Below, one piece after another: positions 35,038 to 44,685 of a stretch of 64,000 bases of DNA; the first letter of the stretch is position 1; the number at the start of each line of letters is the position of its first letter. The DNA lies in NCBI RefSeq assembly GCF_022430525.1, contig NZ_CP092519.1, positions 870,454-934,453 on the forward strand. The letters run 5' to 3'. This stretch comes from Cetobacterium somerae. Its GTDB lineage: Bacteria > Fusobacteriota > Fusobacteriia > Fusobacteriales > Fusobacteriaceae. A program made the position numbers and the translations under genes. The notes beneath the pieces were generated by a model. The model was not told the origin of the DNA. It ran no database searches and worked only from the letters and a program-made list of their open reading frames with translations.

Positions 35038-37668
35038 TCATAACCAGCTATTGAATTTTTTAATAAAATATTTTTTTGCAAAAATTATAGTAAAAAAGTA
35101 TCCAGTAAGTATTAAAATAACCCAAATAAAGTAAGAAATAGGTATTGGTATAAATCCTAAAGTTCCGTTAATTTTAGAATATGGAACAAATAAAGCAAAA
35201 ATCATAATGGTAGAAGTTAAGAGAATAACTTTTATGTTGGCATTAGATTCAATAAAAGGGATTTTTCTAGTTCTAATAAGGTGAATTATAAGAGTTTGTG
35301 ATAAAATACTCTCTATAAACCAACCAGTATGAAAAAGAGCTTGTGTGGCAGGTGAATTAGCCTTAAATATATAAAACATAACCAAAAATGTAATAATATC
35401 AAAGATAGAACTTAAAGGACCTATATAAACCATAAATTTCCCAACACTTTCAGCACTCCAATTTTTAGGTTTTAAAATATCCTCTGTATCAACATTATCC
35501 CAAGGAATAGAGATTTGAGAGATATCATAAAGCAGGTTTTGAAAAAGTATCTGTATAGGAAGCATTGGTAAAAATGGTAAAAAGGCACTAGCTAAAACAA
35601 CACTAAATACATTTCCAAAATTTGAAGATGCTGTCATCTTTAGATATTTAATCATATTAGTAAATATTTTTCGACCAATTATAACACCTTCTAAAAGAAC
35701 TGAAAGTTCCTTTTCTAAAAGTATTATCTGAGCAGATTCTTTAGCGATATCCATACCATTTTCAACTGAAATTCCAACATCACATTGTCGAAGAGCAGGA
35801 GCATCGTTTATTCCGTCACCCATATAACCAACAGTATTCCCCATCTCTTTTAAGAGTCTAACAACTCTAGCTTTATCAAGTGGTGAAAGTTTACAAAATA
35901 TAGTTGTATCTTTTAGAAGTTTTTTTAACTCTAAATCATCAATAGCTTCCATATAGCTTCCATCAATAGCTCCTGTAACTTCAATTCCAATATCTTTACA
36001 TATTTTTTGAGTAACTAATTCATTATCCCCAGTTAAAATTTTAACATCTACTCCGTACTGATATAAAGATTTTAAAGTATCTCCTACACCCTCTTTAGGT
36101 GGATCTAAAAACCCTAGCATTCCAACAAAAGTTAAAGATTTCTCATCTTTATTACTAAAGTTAAGATCCCTATCTTTGGGAAGTGTTTTTTTACCAATAC
36201 CAATAACTCTCATTCCATCCTCATTTAAATTAGAAACAAGAATTTTGATTTTTTCTTCAATCTCATCTTTTATTTCAAATACCTGACCATCAATCTCTAC
36301 AAAATTTGAGATATATAGCATCTCTTCAATAGCACCCTTAGTAATCATAGTTCTATTACCATCACTATCTTCAACTATAACAGACATTCTTCTACGTTCG
36401 AAATCAAATGGTAGCTCGTCAATTTTTTTGTATTTATTTTTTATAGAGTAATGTTCCTCTTCAAACTCTAAAATAGCTCTATCCATAAGATTTTTAAGTC
36501 CTGTTTGAAAATAACTATTTAGATATGCTAAATATAAAACATTATCATCATCAATCCCCTTAAAATTTAAGTATTTTACAACAGTTACCTTATCTTGAGT
36601 TAATGTTCCTGTTTTATCTGTACATAAAATATTCATAGCTCCAAAATTATGTATAGAATCAAGTTTTTTAACTATAGTTTTTTTCTTTGAAAGTTCAATA
36701 GCACCTTTAGTTAAGTTACCAGTTACAATCATAGGAAGCATTTCAGGAGTTAAACCAATGGCAACAGATAAGCTAAATAATAAAGATTCAAACCAAGCAT
36801 CTTTTAAATAACCATTTATTAGAAAAACAATTGGTACCATAAAAATCATAAACTTAATTAAAAGTCTTGAGATATCATCAATTCCTTTTTCAAAACTAGT
36901 TTCTATTTTTGTATTTTTTAAACTTTCACTAATAGTATTTAAAAATGTGTGTTTTCCAGTTCCAAGAACTATTCCAGTAGCAGCTCCACTTAAAACATTA
37001 GTTCCCATTAAAACTATGTTAGATAAATCAGAGATAGTTCCAGCTTTTACAAGTAGATTAGAGTATTTTTCCACAGGATTAGACTCCCCAGTTAATACAG
37101 ATTGACTAATAAAAAGATCTTTACTAGATACAATTCTAATATCTCCAGGAACAATATCTCCAGCAGTAAGTTTAACAATATCCCCAGGAACTAAGGTTTT
37201 TATATCAACTTCCAGAGGAAGATTATCTCTAATTATTGTAACTTTAGTAATAATTAGATTTTTTAATTTTTCAGCAGTTTTACTAGAACGATACTCTTGA
37301 ATAAATTTAATAAAACTGCTTATTAAAATCATAGTTATAATTAAAATTATAGATATCCAGGAACGCTCAGTTTCTTTAGCAAAAATAACATCAGTAAAAA
37401 GAGAAACGAAGGCCAAAGTTCCTAAAATAAAATTAAAAGGATTTAAAAAAGCGAGTAAAAGTTGGATATACCAAGGTTTTACTTTCTCTTTTGAAATCTC
37501 ATTTAATCCAAATTTTTCTAAACGGCTTATGGCTTCTTCATTTTTAATACCTTCTAAAGAGGTTTCTAAAGTCATAAAGACAGTTTTTATATCAGCTTCA
37601 GAAAATAGTTTTAATGTTCCGCTTATACTATTTGAGCTGTTATCAAAGTTTTCATACAAAATAATCAT
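35038..37668 (-). CDS. mgtA: Mg2+-transporting P-type ATPase
   Basis: 876 aa from the ATG; starts three codons either side are possible because GGGAGGA sits very close to this ATG. Features: N-terminal cation-ATPase domain (ETSLEGIKNEEAISRLEKFG), actuator LTGESNPVEK, phosphorylation site DKTGTLTQ with Asp351, hinge GDGINDAPAL, ten helices and the P3B-type segment LGFLDPPKEG. It imports Mg2+ using ATP. The 5' region is short (about 140 bp) and I saw no M-box-like or MgtL-like leader. It is divergent from the autotransporter gene. Confidence 0.92.
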   Translation of the reverse strand: MIILYENFDNSSNSISGTLKLFSEADIKTVFMTLETSLEGIKNEEAISRLEKFGLNEISKEKVKPWYIQLLLAFLNPFNFILGTLAFVSLFTDVIFAKETERSWISIILIITMILISSFIKFIQEYRSSKTAEKLKNLIITKVTIIRDNLPLEVDIKTLVPGDIVKLTAGDIVPGDIRIVSSKDLFISQSVLTGESNPVEKYSNLLVKAGTISDLSNIVLMGTNVLSGAATGIVLGTGKHTFLNTISESLKNTKIETSFEKGIDDISRLLIKFMIFMVPIVFLINGYLKDAWFESLLFSLSVAIGLTPEMLPMIVTGNLTKGAIELSKKKTIVKKLDSIHNFGAMNILCTDKTGTLTQDKVTVVKYLNFKGIDDDNVLYLAYLNSYFQTGLKNLMDRAILEFEEEHYSIKNKYKKIDELPFDFERRRMSVIVEDSDGNRTMITKGAIEEMLYISNFVEIDGQVFEIKDEIEEKIKILVSNLNEDGMRVIGIGKKTLPKDRDLNFSNKDEKSLTFVGMLGFLDPPKEGVGDTLKSLYQYGVDVKILTGDNELVTQKICKDIGIEVTGAIDGSYMEAIDDLELKKLLKDTTIFCKLSPLDKARVVRLLKEMGNTVGYMGDGINDAPALRQCDVGISVENGMDIAKESAQIILLEKELSVLLEGVIIGRKIFTNMIKYLKMTASSNFGNVFSVVLASAFLPFLPMLPIQILFQNLLYDISQISIPWDNVDTEDILKPKNWSAESVGKFMVYIGPLSSIFDIITFLVMFYIFKANSPATQALFHTGWFIESILSQTLIIHLIRTRKIPFIESNANIKVILLTSTIMIFALFVPYSKINGTLGFIPIPISYFIWVILILTGYFFTIIFAKKYFIKKFNSWL

Positions 37669-37811
37669 TCCTCCCAATAATAAAGATATCTTAAATAGTA
37701 TTTACTAAAAAAAATAGATGCTCCTTTAAAAATAAAAAACAGTAAACAAAGATAAATAAAAAACGTTTTGTATAACAGTACAAAATTTAAAATATCAAAG
37801 TGAGGTGCCAT

Positions 37812-40800
37812 ATGAAAGAGAAAATTTTACTTTTATTTTCCATTCTAATAGTTTGTAGTAAGTTATCGTTTTCAGTAAGCTTAGAAGGTACAAGTGAAAA
37901 AGAAGGAGTAATTTTTTTTACAAATTATAACTATTTTAAATCCAACAAACAGAACTTTAAAAATGTAAGTGAAAAGAGAGATATTCAATTAATAACAAAA
38001 GAAAAAGAAGTGATTGAAGTACCAAAACCTCCAAAACCAATTTTACCACCACTAATAATACATACAAATACTGCAACAGTTCCAGAAGATAAACCTATAA
38101 AACCACAAGTTATACCAGATATACAACCAGAAACAAAGCCAAAGGTACCAGATAAACCAGCAGTAATACCACCGCAAAATTTATATACTGATATTTTTTA
38201 TAATAATAGTTGGATTTATAATACTCATTTATATTTAACTCAAGGAGAAGATTTAGCAGTTTCGTCAAGTAATAATCTTTTTACTGGGATGGGAGCTGTA
38301 GCAAGTGGGTTTTCTATTGAAAATAATAACAATGTAACTATTGGAAATAGTAGTTCAACAACAGATTTAATAGGAATGCTATCTTTAAATAAAGGAGATA
38401 TTATAAATGGAGAAAAGGGAAATATAACTGTAGGAGGAAGTAGGAATAATTTTGGAATGGTTGTTTTAGGAGGAGGAATTGGAGAAAACAAAGGTATTAT
38501 AAATGTAAATGATGGAGCTTTTGGAATGTATACAAAAGATTCAACATTATTAAATTCAAATAAAATAGTTATTAATAATGGGGTTGGAATGATTTCTACA
38601 GAAACTGGTACAATAAAAAATATAGGAACAATAGAAACTTCAACATCGGCTGCAACTGCTAGTTTTGGAATGGCAACGTTTGGCACATCAACTGCTACAA
38701 ATGTGGGAACAATTGTAGTAAATAATTCACAGATAGGTATGCTAAGTTTTGATTCAAGTAAATTAGTATCTAATGGAGTACTCGAAGTTAGTGGCGGAAT
38801 AGGTGGATATATTAGTGAAGCTGGGCAGATGGCAAATAATGGTATCATAAATACTACTGATGGAGGAACAGGAGTATACATAGATAGTCAAAATCTAAGT
38901 AAAGGACAGGGATTTAACAATAGTAGTGGAATTATAAATGTTGAGAGTGGATCAATAGGTATGAGTGCTGTAAATAGTGGTATTATAACTAACTATGGGA
39001 ATATAAATCTTATAACATCAAATACAAAAACAGAAACTTCAAAAACTAATCAAGAAGTTGGGATGTATGTAACAACAAATGGATTGGCAACAAATATGGG
39101 AAATGTAAGTGTTGGTAGTAATCAAATTGGAATATACAATAAAGGAATTTCAAACTCTAGAAACTATGGAAATATTCTAATTAGTTCACAGGGAACAGGA
39201 GTAGTCTTAAAGAATACTGCAAATGAAGGATCAACTTTTTTAAATGAGAATACAGGAGTTATAAAAGGGGATGCTGTAACAGGTGTTTTATTAGGTGGAT
39301 CTGGTTATGTTCAAAACTATGGAAATATAGATATTTCAAATGGAACAGCAGCAGTTATGGTAAATGGAACAGGAACAATATATAACTATCATAATATAAA
39401 TATAACTAATACCAAATATGGTATGCTGTCATTAAATGGTGGAGGAATAATAAATGAAAATATATCTGGATATATTTCAAGTATAACTTCAGATAATAAT
39501 GAAAATGCAAAGATGGCTGTAATAGGAAGTGGGTATGCTTTAAACCAAGGAACGATAAATTCAGAGAACACTAAGTATATAATGTATCTGTCAGGAGCTG
39601 GAAGTTTAAGCAATACTGGAATATTAACATCAAATATAACAAGTAATTATTTAACACACACAACTATGTATGGAGAAAAAGGTGGAACAATAACAAATGA
39701 AAAAAAAGGTATTATCAATATAAATGGTGGAGATAGTAACTATGGTATGATAATAAGTGGATCAGGACAACTTACAAATGATGGGACAATCAATGCTGGA
39801 AGTTATCAAAATGGTATTCTTATAACTGAATCCGCAACTGGAATAAATAATGGAGATATAAATTTTGGTATATATGGAACTGGGGTTAGCGCATATAACA
39901 TAACAGCTCAAGGCGAGTTTACAAACTATGGAAATATAATAGGAGCTTCTTCAAATTATCAAGGTGGAACGTATGGAATATATGCTTTTGGAGAGGGTAA
40001 AATATCAAATGTGGGACTTATAAAACTTGATTATGGTAACGCAGCAATCACAATTTCAGGAGGAGGAACAGCAACAAATTTAAAAGGTGGAAAGATAGAA
40101 ATATCAAGTACAGATTATGGTATGTTTTCTGCAAATGGGGCAACTATAGAAAACTATGGAGAGATTAAGGTAATACCTGAGTATAGAACATATAGTATAG
40201 GAAATAGTGCTATGTATGTTAGTGGTTCATCTGGAACAGCTATAAATAGAGGAGAGATTATTGTAGGAGGAGCATACTTTAATGCAATGGGAACAGCAGG
40301 TCTAACAACAATAAAAAATGATGCAGGTGGAACAATAACTATTTTAGATGGAGCAATTCAAAGTTTTGCATTTGATTTAGGAAGTGGAGCAGCGACAAAT
40401 GCAGGAATAGTAAATTTAGGAACTACAGGAGAGTTAGTAAATAATGGAACTTTATTTAATTATGGATATATAGATGCACCAAATGGTATAAAAAATGGAA
40501 CTAATGGAACTTTAGTTATGGAGCAAGGAGGAACAACAAATACTACGTTGAAAGAGGCAGTAATCGGTCTTAGTTATGCTTCGGATATATATAATAGAGG
40601 AGATAAAGCTTTTGGAGTATTAGATTTAAAATTTAATGCAACAGGAATAACTTCGTACTCATACCTATATGATATAGGAAAAAATAATGAGGAAGTTTTA
40701 ATAAGAAGAAAGGATTTTACAGAAATAACTGAAGCGAGTTTAGGTAAATTTTTAGAAGGTATATATTTTGATAGTGAAAATACGACTAAGGATCAATTTT

Positions 40801-41834
40801 TCAACATTTTAAGAAGTGCCAGAAATGGCTCTCAATATAATAGTTATTTGGATACTATTTTTGGTAGAGATATCTATCCTAATATAATATTCCAAACTAA
40901 AGATACTATAGAATATACAACAAACAGTATTTTAGATAATCTAGAAGATAAATTAACAAATACTAGAAAAAGCAGTTTCATTGTAGGGTATACTTTTGAA
41001 AAGTTTAGACAAAAAGGTTTTGATAGAGTAGAGGGTTACGATGACAATCTAAATGGGTTTTATTTAGGGAAACAATATTATTTAAATGATTATAGTGATT
41101 ATGGATTTGTATTTAGTTACACAAGATTAGATAGTGATTATTATTCAAATGTAGGAAAAAGAGAGGATAACTTCTTACAGGGAACAGCATTTATGAACTA
41201 TACTCAAAATGATGTAAAAGGTATTGGAGCTATGTATCTAGGTTTTGCAAAAGGTAATATAAAAAGAAACTTTAATTTGGCATATATAGATTATAGTGAT
41301 AGCACACCTAAATATACAAATATTAATGATAGATATAAAGGGGATACTAAAAACTTTTATATAGGAACATCTGGAAAAATATCTAAAAGATATAATTTTT
41401 CGAGCTTGTTTATAGAACCTGAAGCTAGTGTTTATTTAATGGGAGTTTTCCAAAATAAAATTAATGAATCAGGAGAAGAGTTTAATCTTCATGTAGACGA
41501 GTTAAATAGTTTCTTTAGTAAAGTGAAAACAGAGATTGGAGTTGGAAAAGTAATACCTATTAAAAATTATCAATTGACACTTAAAGTTATAGGAGGACTT
41601 GGACAAGAATTAAATAGTCCAAAAGATGATTTAAAAGTTAGTTTAAGAGAGGCTTCTGAAGATAAAGCTAAAATAAAAGTGGATAGAGAGAATCAGTTTT
41701 CAAAAGAGTTGGGAACAAAAATAAATTTAGAAAAGATAGGTGCGGAGAGTTTAGAATTTTACGTTGATTATAGATATATTTTTGAAGATGATGACTCTTG
41801 GAAAGTTGGAGGGGGAATTGTATATAAATTTTAG
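37812..41834 (+). CDS. Type Va autotransporter adhesin
   Basis: 1340 aa from the ATG after GTGAGGTG. Signal peptide about 1-25 (KILLLFSILIVCSKLSFS), a Pro-rich linker near 65-120 (PKPPKPILPP, PEDKPIKPQVIP), then about 850 residues of imperfect beta-helix repeats built on N-Y-G-N-I, G-T-G-V and I-N-G/N motifs. The last about 270 residues form the outer-membrane beta-barrel ending in GGGIVYKF, with the terminal Phe needed for BAM insertion. The passenger is probably displayed on the surface. No protease triad was seen. The repeats make it prone to recombination. It resembles large fusobacterial autotransporters. Confidence 0.9.
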   Translation: MKEKILLLFSILIVCSKLSFSVSLEGTSEKEGVIFFTNYNYFKSNKQNFKNVSEKRDIQLITKEKEVIEVPKPPKPILPPLIIHTNTATVPEDKPIKPQVIPDIQPETKPKVPDKPAVIPPQNLYTDIFYNNSWIYNTHLYLTQGEDLAVSSSNNLFTGMGAVASGFSIENNNNVTIGNSSSTTDLIGMLSLNKGDIINGEKGNITVGGSRNNFGMVVLGGGIGENKGIINVNDGAFGMYTKDSTLLNSNKIVINNGVGMISTETGTIKNIGTIETSTSAATASFGMATFGTSTATNVGTIVVNNSQIGMLSFDSSKLVSNGVLEVSGGIGGYISEAGQMANNGIINTTDGGTGVYIDSQNLSKGQGFNNSSGIINVESGSIGMSAVNSGIITNYGNINLITSNTKTETSKTNQEVGMYVTTNGLATNMGNVSVGSNQIGIYNKGISNSRNYGNILISSQGTGVVLKNTANEGSTFLNENTGVIKGDAVTGVLLGGSGYVQNYGNIDISNGTAAVMVNGTGTIYNYHNINITNTKYGMLSLNGGGIINENISGYISSITSDNNENAKMAVIGSGYALNQGTINSENTKYIMYLSGAGSLSNTGILTSNITSNYLTHTTMYGEKGGTITNEKKGIININGGDSNYGMIISGSGQLTNDGTINAGSYQNGILITESATGINNGDINFGIYGTGVSAYNITAQGEFTNYGNIIGASSNYQGGTYGIYAFGEGKISNVGLIKLDYGNAAITISGGGTATNLKGGKIEISSTDYGMFSANGATIENYGEIKVIPEYRTYSIGNSAMYVSGSSGTAINRGEIIVGGAYFNAMGTAGLTTIKNDAGGTITILDGAIQSFAFDLGSGAATNAGIVNLGTTGELVNNGTLFNYGYIDAPNGIKNGTNGTLVMEQGGTTNTTLKEAVIGLSYASDIYNRGDKAFGVLDLKFNATGITSYSYLYDIGKNNEEVLIRRKDFTEITEASLGKFLEGIYFDSENTTKDQFFNILRSARNGSQYNSYLDTIFGRDIYPNIIFQTKDTIEYTTNSILDNLEDKLTNTRKSSFIVGYTFEKFRQKGFDRVEGYDDNLNGFYLGKQYYLNDYSDYGFVFSYTRLDSDYYSNVGKREDNFLQGTAFMNYTQNDVKGIGAMYLGFAKGNIKRNFNLAYIDYSDSTPKYTNINDRYKGDTKNFYIGTSGKISKRYNFSSLFIEPEASVYLMGVFQNKINESGEEFNLHVDELNSFFSKVKTEIGVGKVIPIKNYQLTLKVIGGLGQELNSPKDDLKVSLREASEDKAKIKVDRENQFSKELGTKINLEKIGAESLEFYVDYRYIFEDDDSWKVGGGIVYKF

Positions 41835-41847
41835 ATAAAAAGGTTTT

Positions 41848-41877
41848 TTGAAAAAAAATTGTATATATAGGTATAAT
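41848..41877 (+). promoter_or_regulatory. Promoter of the small charged protein
   Basis: TTGAAA, 18 bases, TATAAT. It lies just after the autotransporter stop and 25 bp before the ATG at 41902, which rules out the longer upstream reading of that gene. Confidence 0.75.
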
Positions 41878-41901
41878 TGGGAAAAAGGAGAGTGTTTCAC
41901 T

Positions 41902-42153
41902 ATGGAAAATAAGAAAAAACTAGATGAACTAAAAGATGAGGCAAAAGAGAGCTTAAAAAAAGATGAGCCTGCTAAAAAAGAGGAAGTGGAGGACTTTTGG
42001 GATAGATTTAAAAAATTAGAGAAAATTTATAAAGATAACTTTGATAGACTAATTGCAGCAGAGCTTTTAGATATAAAAATGCTACTATTTGAAATTGAAG
42101 AAAAGCATAAAGAGAAAGAGGAAGACGAGAAAGAAGAAAAAGACAAAAAATAG
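41902..42153 (+). CDS. Small highly charged helical protein
   Basis: 83 aa with AAAAAGGAGAG nine bases upstream. Lys and Glu make up over half the residues (KKLDELKDEAKESLKKDEP; tail KEKEEDEKEEKDKK). A central amphipathic helix reads DFWDRFKKLEKIYKDNFDRL. There is no signal peptide or metal motif. Family not recognised. It has its own promoter and terminator, so it is a real single-gene unit. Confidence 0.65.
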   Translation: MENKKKLDELKDEAKESLKKDEPAKKEEVEDFWDRFKKLEKIYKDNFDRLIAAELLDIKMLLFEIEEKHKEKEEDEKEEKDKK

Positions 42154-42160
42154 TAAAAAT

Positions 42161-42192
42161 AAAAAAAGGAGTTTTTTAGAACTCCTTTTTTT
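42161..42192. terminator. Bidirectional terminator
   Basis: The A-tract/GGAGTT arm pairs with AACTCC/T-tract across a 7-base loop, between the small charged gene and the decayed MFS gene. Confidence 0.85.
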
Positions 42193-42202
42193 AATTGAAA
42201 AA

Positions 42203-43232
42203 CTATTTGAAAGATGCAGAAAATATTTTTCTTGATTTTTCTGAAGTCTGAATAGTTAGATAAAGAATAGATATAAAAACAATTAGAATTCCTGAATAAA
42301 GAAAAAAGTTTTCAACTCCGATTTTATTTGAAATAACTCCTGAAAGTCCTATTCCAATAGGAGTTCCAATGGCCATAAGACTTCCTGATAAAGACATAAC
42401 CCTTCCTAGGTAGTTCTCTTGGATTTTTTGTTGAAGTACAACAACTTGAAGCCCTTGATAAAAAGGTGTTGCAAAGCCTAAAAGAGTTGAGCAAAGAGCA
42501 AATCCTATGAACATATTTCTACCTAAAATTCCAGAGATGGATAAACTAATTCCTATGATAAAACAAAAGAAAGCAATTGTAATTATTTTTCTTTAATGTA
42601 GCTATTCCCTCTTTCATCTCTAGAGTAATATCTATTTTAGTACTTTCAAAATCTATTTTAATTTTAGGAATAGTAATAAAACAAAGAGTAAAAACTCCAA
42701 TAATTGCACCTAGAACATCAAGCATTACAATAGCTTGAAGGCTCCAAATGGAAAAGAAAAAACTAGCCAATACAGGGCTTAATAATAAAGATATAGACTG
42801 TAGAGTTTGAGAATACCCCGAATATTTTGGAAGTTCATCTTTAGAAACTATAAGAGGTGTTATAGCTTGAAGAGATGGAACATGAAAAGCTGTTCCAATA
42901 GAACGAATAAATAAAACTATCATTATAAGTGGGATAGATATCTCTCCAAAGAAACCTGAAACAGAAAGAGATAAACTAGCAGCAGCTATAAGAAAATCAG
43001 AGATAATCATTATTTTTTTTCTATCGAATCGATCGATATAAACTCCAATGAAAAGACCTAAAACTCCTTAAGGAAGAAATCCAACAATTCCAGAAAGAGC
43101 TACTATGTTTGAAGAGTTTGTTTCAGTGATAAGATACCAAACTATAGCCATTTGAAGTATTGAACTTGTTAGTTGTGAAATGGCCTGACCTGTGTAAACA
43201 ATTAAAAAAGTTTTATTAATATTTTTTAGCAT
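42203..43232 (-). pseudogene. MFS efflux transporter, broken by a stop and an internal deletion
   Basis: Begins at the ATG after AAGGAG with MLKNINKTFLIVYTGQAIS. An in-frame TAA (43068-43070) interrupts at codon 55 (FLP stop GVLGLFIGVYIDRFDRKK), where a one-base change from CAA is likely. The frame then runs through helices 3-6 to EGIATLKKN near 42595. There a frame change joins KIITIAFFCFIIGIS and the last about five helices. The joined coding length is about 343 codons against about 400 in intact members of this MFS_3 group, so roughly 50-60 codons are missing. Not functional as written. It was probably a drug or macrolide-type efflux pump. Confidence 0.85.
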
Positions 43233-43273
43233 TTAAATTCTCCTTGATTTTTTTAGTAGTATGATAAATTTGA

Positions 43274-43307
43274 GAAATAAAAAAAGTCGTAGATTTTACT
43301 CTACGAC
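43274..43307 (-). terminator. Terminator at the end of the structured leader RNA
   Basis: Minus strand: stem GTCGTAGA / TCTACGAC with a 6-base loop, then seven T. It stands about 42 bp before the MFS start codon. Confidence 0.85.
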
Positions 43308-43495
43308 CATAAACTGCACTAGGATGAGAGTAAAAATAAAATTACTTAGAGTACAACAAAAACAACGTTATAAACGATTATTTTTATACCCTTTAATTGT
43401 AATTTTATTTTTTAGCTCCGTACCATATTTATTTTGATTAAATCACAAAATAAGATATGAGGATCAAACCACATCCTTATTATTTAATTTATAAA
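43276..43495 (-). ncRNA. Candidate structured RNA (leader/attenuator or independent ncRNA)
   Basis: Minus-strand RNA of about 200 nt that can fold extensively. Closing helix: AGGATG (43472-43477) with CATCCT (43321-43326), extended outward by ATAAATT/AGTTTAT across an internal loop. Inside are hairpin 1 (43416-43461) and a long rod whose base is a perfect 14-bp helix (43332-43345 with 43399-43412), continued by AGGGTAT/GTACTCT. An intrinsic terminator ends it. A terminator at 43529-43551 separates it from the YkvA gene upstream. The position suits either an attenuator for the MFS gene or a free RNA; the rod shape recalls 6S RNA, but I cannot confirm this. Confidence 0.5.
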
Positions 43496-43528
43496 TTTAC
43501 CATACTACTTTTTGTATTCTAACATAAA

Positions 43529-43551
43529 AAGGAGCTCTAAGCAAGCTCCTT
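43529..43551 (-). terminator. Terminator of the YkvA-family gene
   Basis: AAGGAGCT and AGCTCCTT arms with a short loop are followed on the minus strand by TTTTATG. The YkvA stop codon lies inside the hairpin. Confidence 0.75.
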
Positions 43552-43896
43552 CTTTTTATTACAAAAATCTTTATAGTCTTTTAAAACTTCAGCATAACCT
43601 CTAGCAACATATCCAATTAAAGTGGCATCGTCAATCCATCCAACTCCAGGGATTAAATCTGAAACAGCATCAATAGGAACGATAACATATATAATTGCAG
43701 CAGTTAAAACAACTAAATACTTTTTATCTAATTTATATTTTCTGTTTTTTGTATCTTTTACTAAATTAATAATAAGAAGGAAATCTTCAGCACTAGCACC
43801 TAAATTCATAGCTTTTTTCAAAGCTAGTTTTAAATCTTGAGAACTAATTTTTCTTCCTTGAAACTTTTTAAAAAATTTAATAATCAATTTATCCAT
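43537..43896 (-). CDS. YkvA-family (DUF1232) membrane-associated protein
   Basis: 119 aa. The DUF1232 core is clear near residues 58-100: a hydrophobic helix (YLVVLTAAIIYVIVPIDAV) and SDLIPGVGWIDDATLIGYVARGY, with the family-typical Asp-Asp pair. Function of the family is unknown. The gene has its own terminator and a short gap to the DJ-1/PfpI gene, which is on the same strand upstream (87 bp). Confidence 0.85.
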   Translation of the reverse strand: MDKLIIKFFKKFQGRKISSQDLKLALKKAMNLGASAEDFLLIINLVKDTKNRKYKLDKKYLVVLTAAIIYVIVPIDAVSDLIPGVGWIDDATLIGYVARGYAEVLKDYKDFCNKKKELA

Positions 43897-43983
43897 AATA
43901 TCTCTCCATTATAAAATTACACAATATTCTATAGTATAAAGCTTTTTCTGAATTAATTCAAGGAAAGATTTTTTATTAAAAGA

Positions 43984-44670
43984 TTATTTTTGTAAAACCT
44001 TTAAAATCTCTCTAGCAACAGCAGCTCCAGATGAAGGGTTTTGCCCTGTAACTAATCTTCCATCAGCAACTGCGTACTCCCCCCAATTATCAGTTTTACT
44101 ATATTTAGCTCCTCTTTTAACAAGTTCATCCTCTGTTAAATATGGAACAAGCTTATCAAGTTGAACCTCTTTTTCCTCACTATCAGAGAATCCTGTAACT
44201 TTTTTATCCTTTATTAAATACTCTCCAGAACTATCCTTTATATTTAACAGTCCAGCTAATCCGTGACAAACAGCTGAAACAATTCCACCATTGTTCCAAA
44301 TACCAATAGCAATTTCTTGTAGTTTTTTATCATTAGGGAAGTCCCAAATAACGCCATGTCCTCCAGTATAATAGATAATAGAGTAGTCATTATAGTTAAT
44401 ATCCTTAGCAGGAACGGTAGTTCCAAGAGCATTCATAAAATTTCGATCAGTATAAAATTTCCAATCTAAATCAGACATCATTTCAGGCTCAATACTATGT
44501 GGATCAATAGGTGTATATCCACCTAAAGGGCTAATATAAGTTATTTCAAAGCCATTGTTTTCCATAACTTCAACAAAGTGAACAGCTTCACCTAACCATA
44601 AACCTGTAGCTCTATTAACATTTGAGTATTTTGAAACATTTGTAACAACAACTAAAACTTTTTTGTTCAT
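43984..44670 (-). CDS. DJ-1/PfpI-family protein (Hsp31-like class I glutamine amidotransferase fold)
   Basis: 228 aa from the ATG with AGGAGG upstream; longer readings run into the promoter. The fold starts KVLVVVTN. The nucleophile elbow is SAVCHGLAG with Cys near residue 131. An acidic residue (GLWLGEAVHF, Glu) and a His of the triad are in place, and GGHGVIWDF matches Hsp31/YhbO-like chaperone/glyoxalase proteins. Possible roles are methylglyoxal detoxification, deglycation or holdase activity. It has an unusual 14-bp inverted repeat across its promoter. It is divergent from the PEBP gene. Confidence 0.82.
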   Translation of the reverse strand: MNKKVLVVVTNVSKYSNVNRATGLWLGEAVHFVEVMENNGFEITYISPLGGYTPIDPHSIEPEMMSDLDWKFYTDRNFMNALGTTVPAKDINYNDYSIIYYTGGHGVIWDFPNDKKLQEIAIGIWNNGGIVSAVCHGLAGLLNIKDSSGEYLIKDKKVTGFSDSEEKEVQLDKLVPYLTEDELVKRGAKYSKTDNWGEYAVADGRLVTGQNPSSGAAVAREILKVLQK

Positions 44671-44685
44671 AAGAAAACCTCCTGA

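Noticed and set aside
37678-37811. Mg2+-sensing leader (M-box or MgtL type) before mgtA
   Set aside because: The spacer is about 140 bp, shared with the autotransporter, with no hairpins or Pro/Asp-rich short frame.
38240-38881. 213-residue open frame opposite the autotransporter
   Set aside because: Its Pro/Ile-rich translation mirrors the Asn/Gly/Thr repeats of the gene on the other strand; no ribosome site, no family.
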